Positions 56,040 through 64,000 of a stretch of DNA of 64,000 nucleotides are shown one piece after another. Within the stretch, counting starts at the first letter, position 1. Each line of letters starts with the position of its first letter. Made by a program: the position numbers and the translations under genes. The DNA comes from Euclidia mi (Eukaryota > Arthropoda > Insecta > Lepidoptera > Erebidae): assembly GCA_944739405.2 (NCBI GenBank), contig OX123197.2:58070047-58134046 (forward strand), in the 5' to 3' direction. The notes below the pieces were generated by a model. That model was not told the origin of the DNA. It made no database searches and saw only the letters and a list, made by a program, of their open reading frames with translations.

Positions 56040-56192
56040 CGGGCTAAGCATAAATACGCCAGATGCTGAAAATTCTAAGTCAGTGACGACTTAGTCGCGT
56101 AAGACTCCGGGTGTTCATTTTTTTATTACTGTTGAATTGAAAGAGTATTATGAAAGCTGTCGTCAAGATTTGGATTGGTTTAGATTTCGGTG

Positions 56193-56241
56193 ATTTCGAT
56201 ATTATAATCTTACCGTATTATCCCTGGTGTAATTCAAGACC
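56193..56241 (-). repeat. 49 bp inverted repeat, right arm at insert junction
   Basis: Exact inverse copy of 54799-54847. Its first 8 bases (ATTTCGAT) overlap the terminal word of the virus-like insert and its last base abuts the SINE. It looks like filler copied from the flank during end joining. Confidence 0.85.
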
Positions 56242-56390
56242 TATTGCCATTACTGGGCACATCAGCATACTTCGTGCTGCTACTGAGAATTCCTAAAAAC
56301 CCAGTTACACTTTTGCCCGACCCGGGAATCGAACCCGGTACCTCCGATCAGCAGTCGCATACGCTATCAACTGGACTACGGAGGCAGTCA
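56242..56390 (-). mobile_element. SINE (14690 family), tRNA-like head, right of the insert
   Basis: The minus strand reads the head CTGCCTCCGTAGTCCAGTTG (A-box region), the B box GGGTTCGATTCCCGGG at about 56320-56340, and the body CTCAGTAGCAGCACGAAGT. It completes the SINE started at 54882-54930. Confidence 0.85.
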
Positions 56391-57689
56391 TAACTTAAAA
56401 TAATAAGTGTTGTGTGCTGTAGATTTGAACCCGACCTCCTCTGCATGGCATTTAATAGGCTCTATTGAGCTTTCTCTGCCTCTCATATGACGTTTCTAAT
56501 ATTGAACATTAAAATTGTAGGGTGAGCTTTAATATCTCATGTAAATGAGTTATTATCAGTTAAAATAATTATTATTGCTTCGCTCTTTGCCACTCTTGTT
56601 CACAAACTGCCTTAAGCTGTTGAAATTACACTACTGTGTACGAATTTTATCGCGATATATTGGTTTTACAGAGATTACATTTAAACTGTATGACCTACGA
56701 GTAGAAACAATATTCTTTATTTTATCTATATATCCAACGTTTCGCATAATTTACAGGAACCGTAGTCACAGAAGACTAAGATAGTAATTTGGTCATTGTC
56801 TCAAACTACCCGAACATTTTTCAATTACTGGTGTTGCTATTTTCACAAGTAATATTCACGTAAAACCAAGAATAATACTACGCCGTAAGCTGGTTCTCTT
56901 TTATATTCATTCCAAATCATAGCAACCAAAATGAACATTGAATGCATCCACACATTAATCCACCTTGGCCATACATATGACAGGGTAAATAACTTTGTAG
57001 TTCCAACCTAAAATTTTACACGTAGCTGAGTAAATGATGAAGTAAAGGACGTAAAATTACAAAATAACTGGGCAGTTTTAAGCTCACAAGCCGCGGGTAC
57101 AGTATGTTTGGATAAGCTGAACCGTGTATACAACTATGAACAAATATTATGCTCCACCAATTTGCACGTCACAAACTGTGTACGTAATTTTGTAAGGAAT
57201 TTTAATTTCAGTTTTAATGTTGGTCGGAGTTTCTAAACTGGTTTTTTGTATTTTTATCCTGTGGCGTTCCAAACCACGTCGGGTGTCGTTTGTGGACTGT
57301 AGCTTTATCTGGTTGAACTAATGTATTAGTTTAGTTATCCTAGGGATACACCCAAGGCACGTCAAATAGGAGAGAATAAAGGATAAGAATGGACACTTAG
57401 ACCCCGTAAGAACGCGTCACCGCCAAGTAAGCGTAAAGAAACAGAAAGGCTATTATAAGTTTGAGTATATTTAAGGCTTTTGCCAGCCTAGGTATGGTAA
57501 ATAGGCAAACACTTTCAGAAACTAGTGTGGTTCTTTTATTGACGATAAATTACAAGCAAATTTCAATAGATAATGCTCGTCCGCATGGTATTTTCATAAA
57601 AAATAACTATTTTATTTTTTTAATTTTAGTTATTATAAGAACGGCACAGAATGCTGGGCTTCTACTAAACAACACCTGTCAAAACTGCA
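56391..57689. other. No recognisable gene; SINE head scrap at the left
   Basis: About 56400-56460 contains a further tRNA-like fragment (TAGATTTGAACCCGACCTCC). The rest is AT-rich with no family words recognised. Confidence 0.4.
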
Positions 57690-58024
57690 CGTGACAGAAA
57701 TGCACATGTTACGTTGGTCAGCGGGTGTCACGATGCTCGACAAAGTACGCAACATCGACGTCAGAGGAAGCTTCAAGGTTGCCCCCATAGCCCAGAAGGT
57801 ATAAGAGCGACGCCTTCAATGGTATGGACATGTGTTCCGCCGTCCTGAAGACCACATGGTACGATTGGCCTTAACTCTACCGACAACGATACGACACTGT
57901 GGAAGACCTCCTGCTACCTGTCTCTCATCAGTCCAAAAAGATATCAAGGACATGAGGGTAGATGCTACGACGGCTCAAGATAGAGCAAAATGGAGAAGGC
58001 AGACATGGAGAGCCGACCCCAGAT
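57690..58024 (+). pseudogene. RTE-type LINE, C-terminal ORF fragment
   Basis: The plus strand reads MHMLRWSAGVTMLDKVRNIDVRG, KVAPIAQKV, an in-frame TAA near 57801, RLQWYGHVFRRPEDHMVRLAL, KDIKDMRVDATTAQDR and KWRRQTWRADPR. This is the familiar C-terminus of lepidopteran RTE ORF2. The RT core is absent (5' truncated). Confidence 0.82.
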
Positions 58025-58284
58025 AATGCGATAAGGCGAAGAAAAGAAGAAGTTATTAAGTTGCCGTGTGCCAAATTCATAATATGCCTTTTTGCGTAAC
58101 TGAGTGATAAAAATCCAAACGTCTAAGCATACAAAGTTTGATATTATTAATATTTATAGGATAAGTTATAAACTTGTAATTACAAACCATGCACTGCAGA
58201 TTTTATAGTTCGAAATACCCTTTTATTTTGTAGCCAGGCAAGCTCTCCACTAGAAGCCAGCAGATATCCCTTCATAACATAACT

Positions 58285-58412
58285 ATATAACATAACTTCA
58301 CGACTTTTATCCCCGAAGCGGTAGGCAGAGGTGTATTACACAACCACACTTCGCCAGTTATTATTTCGGCTCCAATGTAATAGGGAGCGAGCCTATTGCC
58401 ATCTACCAATAT
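58285..58412 (-). mobile_element. SINE fragment, minus strand
   Basis: Contains TTATCCCCGAAGCGGTAGGCAGAGG and AATAGGGAGCGAGCCTATTGCC words of the 14690 family, truncated at the right, about 60 bp before host exon 3. Confidence 0.65.
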
Positions 58413-58472
58413 CCCTTTATACTTAAAGTATTACCATCACAATTTTCTAAACCCCACGTTTTATCCAAGCAG

Positions 58473-58601
58473 AGCCGCTGACGACGATCCTGGGAGGTCC
58501 AGAGCTATTCATTAATATGGGCAGCACCATCAACCTGACGTGCGTGGTGCAGCACTCACCAGAACCACCGACTGCTAATACGCTGGACTCATAATGATGA
58601 G
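58473..58601 (+). pseudogene. Dpr-family gene exon, start of Ig domain 2, with a one-base frameshift
   Basis: The acceptor CCAAGCAG is at 58465-58472 and the donor GAG/GTAAGA at 58601-58602. It reads EPLTTILGGPELFINMGSTI then NLTCVVQHSPEPPTA, the start of the second Dpr Ig domain, with the Ig Cys in LTC. A single extra A at about 58577-58578 then shifts the frame. In the shifted frame the family sequence continues (IRWTHNDE) to the donor. As written the mRNA would terminate early. The lesion could be real or a consensus error. Confidence 0.82.
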
Positions 58602-58609
58602 GTAAGACG

Positions 58610-58860
58610 ACTTCCATCATCAACCTTTAATAATCCATTGCTGGACTAGGTATCTCCTTTGAAAGAGGAATTGGCCAACTATACCACGCTGGTGTTTTGC
58701 CATATGGTTGGTATAGGTTTCTTTCAAGCTTTTCTTCCTCTTAAAGTGCTGTTTTCTGCATAATATGGCCCCTCTGTCGCTTATCGACACACATGGGTTA
58801 ATACGGGGTAGTGACTTTCCGTATTCTTAATCCATCACCACCAGTAGAACATTATATTAG
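58610..58860 (-). repeat. RTE/SINE 3' repeat
   Basis: CCATCATCAACC tail, then CCATTGCTGGACTAGG and TTTGAAAGAGGAATTGGCC. This is the inverse of the 31640-31855 repeat. Confidence 0.6.
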
Positions 58861-58942
58861 AGACTAGCTTACCCAGTGGTTACACCCGCGATATTTATGG
58901 CTACTGCTCAGCACGGCTCTTAGCGTAAAGTTATATAACCCA

Positions 58943-58977
58943 CACCACCTGCCATACGCTGGATTCATAATGATCAG
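58943..58977 (+). pseudogene. Duplicated scrap of the Dpr exon 3 end
   Basis: ACCACCTGCCATACGCTGG, then ATTCATAATGATCAG followed by GTACGA. It matches the end of the 58473-58601 exon, including the donor side (PPAIRWIHNDQ), but without the extra base. No acceptor or upstream exon sequence precedes it. Confidence 0.65.
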
Positions 58978-59779
58978 GTACGACTATACATGGAGATAGT
59001 GTGCGGTTTGGATGTGGGGCTACAAACCAGGATATGCCACACTTGTTGTCCTGACCCTTCTGCCCAGCTAAGTGCTCATTGGCCGAGCTGTATGCAACAA
59101 GCAACGCTAAAACTGCGGCAGATTACTGATCGCACACAATTTAATCGCCATTGATACGACAAGAAGAAAAAGTGCTACCTAGCTATTTGAGCAGCTATAG
59201 CTGAGCAAATAGCTATTTGAGAGATAGCTTAAAGTGCTTTGTCATTGGGCCTTCGATGAACGCCTGCAACTGATCGCCTAATAATAATTTCGCTAGTGCC
59301 GTGCAGGCGTTCTACGTCACTGTGTAAGCGTGATATACACGCGTGACACGAAATCGTCTGTTTTTGTGGTTAGTCTCACTCCTATTCTTAGTACTGGGGC
59401 CTGGTGGTATTCTACCATCATCTGTGTGGCTCATTGTGGAATAAAAGCTACCTTTCTATTAATTCTATTATTTGTATGAAGCAGCAACGCGTTAATATAA
59501 AGACAAGAAATAATGGCGTCAAAGCTGCTACAGTGTAGCCATCTTTGTCTAATTGTATTTAGTACAAGTAATCTTGTAACGAGCTCAGTATAAAAGCAAT
59601 CGTTATGTTGTTTTCACGTCATTTTATGTTTTGATGCCTTAAAATGCATTATACGTAATTGTTGTTACTGTTACCATGTACCAATTACCCAACGATGACA
59701 GACATAACTCATGGCCTAAGTATATCCTTAGATCATGACAGAACTCTTCTGACAATCTATGCCTGTGTATATATATAAT
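58978..59779. other. No recognisable gene; one near-palindrome
   Basis: 59180-59215 is a near-palindrome (AGCTATTTGAGCAGC / GCTGAGCAAATAGCT). I found no further Dpr exon up to the window end. Confidence 0.4.
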
Positions 59780-59965
59780 TATTGTATTACTGACTGACTG
59801 ACAGACAACATCTAGCCAAAACTATTGGGCGCAAGAAGCTGAAATTTGGCGTGAATGTTTCTTGAGGACCGTGGGTGTCTAAGAAGAGATTTTACGAAAT
59901 TCCCGCAGGATCGAGTAAAAATGCTTAAATCAAAATAAAAGCTCGGACGTAGATGCAGGCAACCT
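59780..59965 (+). repeat. Interspersed repeat, copy 1 of a direct pair
   Basis: TTACTGACTGACTGACAGACAAC, then CCAAAACTATTGGGCGCAAGAAG and CGCAGGATCGAGTAAA, ending AACCTCTAGTA. A second copy is at 60898-61088. Confidence 0.7.
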
Positions 59966-60039
59966 CTAGTAAAGTTATTAAAGTGAATATAGTATTATAC
60001 CTATAGAAAAAAGGTAGTCTAAATAGCAACCGTTATTAT

Positions 60040-60165
60040 GGATTCTGCTTGCTTAACAAATTATGGTCATGGCAAATAATGTATAACGTTATTTGTTGTA
60101 AGAACGAATGATAATCGAGTAAACGAGTATTATGGCTGAAGGTCATTATGGCTAATGGGATTGTT
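60040..60165 (+). repeat. ATTATGGC-word repeat
   Basis: Several ATTATGGTC/ATTATGGCT words, similar to the right arm of the composite repeat at 13230-14290. Confidence 0.35.
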
Positions 60166-60897
60166 GCAAATATAATTCCTGAAAACGAACCACTACCACC
60201 CTCGGCTTCTATCACCATTAAGTGTGTTTATTATTTATTGGATAACTATTTATTGTATGAAGTTTGTATGGTGTCTATTATTTGTGACAAATACCTACCT
60301 TGGCGCTGTAATATTCATATTTATGATATATTATATATACTTATGTATATAATATATAAACTATTGTAACTATTAACGTATGTATAAACTATTGTTTTAT
60401 CAGTGCAAAGTTTCAGAATCTGTTCGGTAGTTTCAGCATTAAAGAGTTAGTAAACTAAGAAACATCTTTCGAGTTTATAATAGTAGTGGGATGTAGCAAA
60501 CAAGATTCGTGATTCAGTGTTGTATTTTGATCAAGTTTTAGCAAAAATGAGTTTTTATGACGTTTTGCAACTGTATATCAAAACTATATGAACTTAACCA
60601 GAACATCAAGCGTAACCTTATACGAAAGTAAAATATTAATTAATAAATATTTTTTACAGAAAGAAGCATACCAGGCAAATTATAGACCAGGATCAGATGT
60701 TCTGGCCAGTAATAAAACATTACCTATTTGTTTATTCCTGTTTTCCTTATTTTTGTGTACCTATCAAAGTTTAAGCTCACATGCGAAAAAAATTGAATCT
60801 AAATGCTTGCAGACATTGTTCGTTTGCGGAAATAAATATAATAAAATGGAATAAAAACTACAAGTATCTGTCATAAACGCTATATTAGAATAATCCT

Positions 60898-61088
60898 TGC
60901 GTTACTGACTGACTGACAGACAAGCTACAACCAAAGTTATTGGACGCAAGAAAATGAAATTTGTCATGTATGTTTCTTGGGGACCGTAGAGGTGCACTAT
61001 GAAGGGATTACCCGAAATACCCACGGGATCGGGCAAAACAGGTAAATTAAAAAATATTGCGGGCGTAGCCGTGAGCGCCCTCTAGTAT
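60898..61088 (+). repeat. Interspersed repeat, copy 2 of a direct pair
   Basis: Starts TTGCGTTACTGACTGACTGACAGAC and ends GTGAGCGCCCTCTAGTA. It is about 1.1 kb downstream of copy 1 in the same orientation. Confidence 0.7.
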
Positions 61089-64000
61089 TCTATATATTGA
61101 AAGATTGCTATCAAGGTACACGACCAGCTACCTCCCAAGCTATATTTAACTAATATAATATTTAGCAGTTCTTTTGTTGAAATGACCCAAAAAAATTACA
61201 TTAAGACTAGGCCTATCCACATAATGACTATTTAATTATATCCATTCGTTTATTTAGACCTTTTGCATAAATACTTTTACGAGTATGCTAATCTCATACA
61301 GTCCAGTGCCTTAGTGTGGCGATTTGTTTTTTATTATTTAATGGATTTGTTAGCTTTGTGGAAAGACCAATAAACTGATATGTGTAGAGTCTCGGGTTCA
61401 AATATGCAGCGCAACTGAATTTGTGTGTATTAAAATGTTTATTATCGCTTGCTAAACGTTAAACGAAGACATCATGAGGAAACCTGTATGCCTGATAATT
61501 CTCAAAGGACATGAGCAATCTGCTAACCTGCACTTGGCCATCGTGGTTTACTATGACCTAGTCCTAATCATAGTGAGGCTTTGTCTAGAATAGGGTTTTG
61601 ACTCGTATAAGTTCTGTAAACAACCAAAATGAAGAAATTTATATGTCTTCATGTGTTTAGTGACCAGCAGTGAGACAGTTTATATATACGGCGTCAAAAG
61701 ACCACCAAACCGAAGTCTACTCGCATAGCACATTATGCCAAGTCATCCTAAGCAAAAAATAATAACTGGAAAACGATCATTTTTTTTTTTACTTTTTAAA
61801 GTATGTAGATGCAACTTATAAGTCGCAATGTAAAGAGCGCGCGTGCAATGGTCGAGATACCTACCTAACCATGGGCGCATATGACATGTAATAGGACAAA
61901 TTGTCGCGAAAAATGCGTTGATTTTGTAATAATTAGAAAAAAATATGGTGACTTTGAGCCTCAACATCTCCTGAAGCAGTTATTTCCAAGGTATGGCGCC
62001 GAGATAAAAATATTGTGTAATGATTGGTGCAATATGGGCTTTTCAATTTCGTTAAGTGTCTTTTCACACCGTATTGAGGCCTGATAGAAACAAAACATAA
62101 AATACCAAAACAAATTTACATCTGGCATCCAGTAACAGCATAAATTGTACGCTCCGTTGTTTTATTCCAGATAGAATCACAGAACTGGTGCTGCATATCA
62201 ATTAATTCGTAACTTTGATAGTCGTAAGAACAGTTGGTTTGGTTTTGCCTTGCACAGTTGCAGAATGTTGCCATTGGAAGCGTACTGGAATTTATGAAAA
62301 TATTTCCACCTGAAATGAAGAGATTTTGTCTGGTAGGATTGCGTAGAAGTTACAATGAATATGATATAGATAAATTGGTATTTCATAGGAACAATCTTCC
62401 CGTGCGTTGCTCGAACACCCGTATATTTGAGCGAAGCTAGGCGTTACCATACACCCGTATTTGGACAGCACCGGGCGAGAAAAAGCAAAGTTAATAAGCT
62501 GAATAATGCATTATGCAGATTTTCGTTAATCGCCGAATCGGAAATAAATTTTAAAAGGAATCGATTTCGTATTGACTTTAAATAGGTTCCTTTAAAAAAA
62601 TTGATCAGGCATAGAAACTTATTTGTTCGTGCGAAGGCTGTGTTAGTCGATTTTGTTCTAGTTTTTTTTTACATCTGATATAAACATAAGTAATCACCTT
62701 AAAATTTTGATAGTATTCAAATACCCTATTTTATTTGTTGAATAAGTAATTGGTAGTCTGCTAAAATTCTAAGCACATATCCAGCAGACTGAAGCTGTCT
62801 ATTAAAGCCACAGGAAAGCCCCGACATTAGCATGAATTGAAATAAATAACCTTACACTATGTATAATAAGTACGCGGCTTAAAGCGGGACATATCTGGCA
62901 ATCCTTTTAGATTTAATCTGGCAAGAATTCAAATCAACTTGTGAATAGAGTTGAGTTAAAATGGAACGCCAGTGCTGCGATCGCTCAATTTAGTGAAAAC
63001 AGCACCTCCATTTATTCTGGCGTCATTGAGAATACTAAAGAGTGAGCTCATGTTTAATTTACTTGTATTGTGATGTTGGGTTTTGTTGTATTGCTATTGG
63101 CATTTTTTGTAAAAACAAATTTAACGCGTAGAAAACTCGATAATATAAGAATACTTATTATGAATATAGATAGCGATATCTTACTAGTGTAGTAGTGACT
63201 CGATTTCAAACCCACAGTATAAAATCATTAAATTGTTAAAAATAATTGTCGTTTGCTAAACGGTGAATGAAACCAAAACTTGGAATGAACAGAGTTCACC
63301 ATATTGTTCTCGATAGACATTTGAAGTCTGCTAACCCACACTTGGCGAGCCTGGTGGACTTAATAACCACTGTTATTTTTCCTTGAAGCAACCCCGAGTA
63401 ACGTTCTTCTTGGAGTAGGCACAAACAGGCAGAGGTCTACAATGTGTGTGCAACTCTCCCCGACCCTACAGGCTCATCAGCTGAATGTTGCCAGTTCATT
63501 CACTACTTAACTTGAGTCAGCACTTTGTGAAGCGTACATGGTTGTTCTCAGTCTGAGTCTAAGCTTTCTTCGTGAACGTTATTTCATTGGCTTTTTAAAT
63601 CAAATCAAATTTATTACTAGTCTCAGTTTTCGGTAGAATTATTTTTCAAACTCAACCCAAATTCCAGTAACAATTCGTGAGTTAGACCATTTTAGCTATT
63701 TGTGCAAAATAAAAAAAATACGTTCAAAAAATAAATGTTCGTTATACCAACTATATTTTTTTTAACTGCTACGTTGGGTTTCTCAAGTCCAAAGCTTGCT
63801 TATAAAATAAAGACATAATTCTTGTCATAGCCTTAGCGTTTGAGATAATTTCGCTGACGTGGTATCTCGGGGAGGTCAAATTGGCGGCCCGAACTCCGCT
63901 TGGAGCTTTTCGCACCCACTGACGACACTTCACGTGCTTGTGACAAAGAAAAACACAACTAAATTGTATGAAAATAAAATTGTAATTTGCCTATTCCATA
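61089..64000. other. No recognisable gene; SINE/RTE 3' scraps
   Basis: About 61465-61595 (GCTAACCTGCACTTGGCCATCG) and 63285-63395 (GCTAACCCACACTTGGCGAGCC) are lepidopteran SINE/RTE 3' words. Short ORFs here look like chance. No Dpr exon or promoter was recognised. Confidence 0.4.

Larger units (their letters stand above)
54929..56200 (+). mobile_element. Integrated small circular DNA, virus-like, 1.26 kb, circularly permuted
   Basis: A segment foreign to the SINE, bounded by the 11 bp word GTGATTTCGAT at 54929-54939 and 56190-56200. It holds two plus-strand ORFs (54931-55536 and 55577-56020) and a 129 bp spacer with two stem-loops. An ATG at 56150 opens a frame that reaches the right boundary in the same phase as the left ORF, so the left ORF lacks its start and the right end carries it. 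That is the pattern expected if a circle of about 1261 nt was opened inside the gene and integrated. No replication-initiator (Rep) gene is present. Confidence 0.6.

Overview
This is an insect nuclear genome window, most likely from a moth or butterfly. The evidence is the AT-rich background, the lepidopteran-type tRNA-derived SINEs, RTE-type 3' ends with GAT tails, piggyBac-like TTAA elements, BEL/Pao and Penelope-like retroelements, and one host neural immunoglobulin-superfamily gene with very long introns. There are no bacterial-style genes, operons, CRISPR arrays or convincing host tRNA or rRNA genes.

Host gene: three plus-strand exons (8519-8697, 30913-31029, 58473-58601) encode consecutive pieces of the Ig1 and Ig2 domains of a Dpr-family cell-surface protein. 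About 50 kb of intron between them is filled with transposons. Exon 1 runs into the tail of a LINE before its splice donor, exon 3 carries a one-base frameshift, a scrap of the exon 3 end is duplicated 0.36 kb downstream, and I could not find the exon expected between exons 2 and 3. The gene may be a decaying paralogue.

Layout. 1-2.6 kb: old BEL/Pao pol, minus strand, split by a 0.94 kb insertion. 2.8-3.2 kb: Helitron helicase scrap. 4.45-5.2 kb: a repeat with an inverted copy at 34.1-34.8 kb. 7.73-8.41 kb: piggyBac-like nonautonomous element. 8.7-12.2 kb: LINE-A. 13.2-14.3 kb: composite repeat with a hairpin-bearing tandem array. 17-29.8 kb: a CR1-like LINE (LINE-C) into which LINE-B and a Penelope-like element (PLE) inserted separately. 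The PLE itself carries a GC-rich poly(A) retroposon. 29.9 kb: an 87 bp palindromic TTAA element. 31.5-34.1 kb: SINEs and LINE-D. 41.79-49.26 kb: a young BEL/Pao element with 581 bp LTRs and a 5 bp target duplication. 49.7-51.7 kb: a tandem-repeat element hosting a second GC-rich retroposon. 53.2 kb: a LINE fragment with a restriction-like endonuclease. 54.8-56.4 kb: a SINE interrupted by a 1.26 kb virus-like insert. 57.7-64 kb: RTE and SINE debris plus the last recognised host exon.

Most notable finds. First, the 54.93-56.20 kb insert looks like an integrated copy of a small circular DNA. It has two same-strand ORFs, one capsid-like, and an 11 bp stem-loop. The capsid-like reading frame is circularly permuted, with its first codons at the far right end of the insert. 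A perfect 49 bp inverted copy of nearby host DNA sits at the right junction. Second, the PLE terminal repeats carry hammerhead ribozyme motifs in two copies, each with a loopless palindromic stem III. Third, a roughly 605-610 bp GC-rich, hairpin-dense, poly(A)-tailed retroposon occurs twice with target-site duplications.
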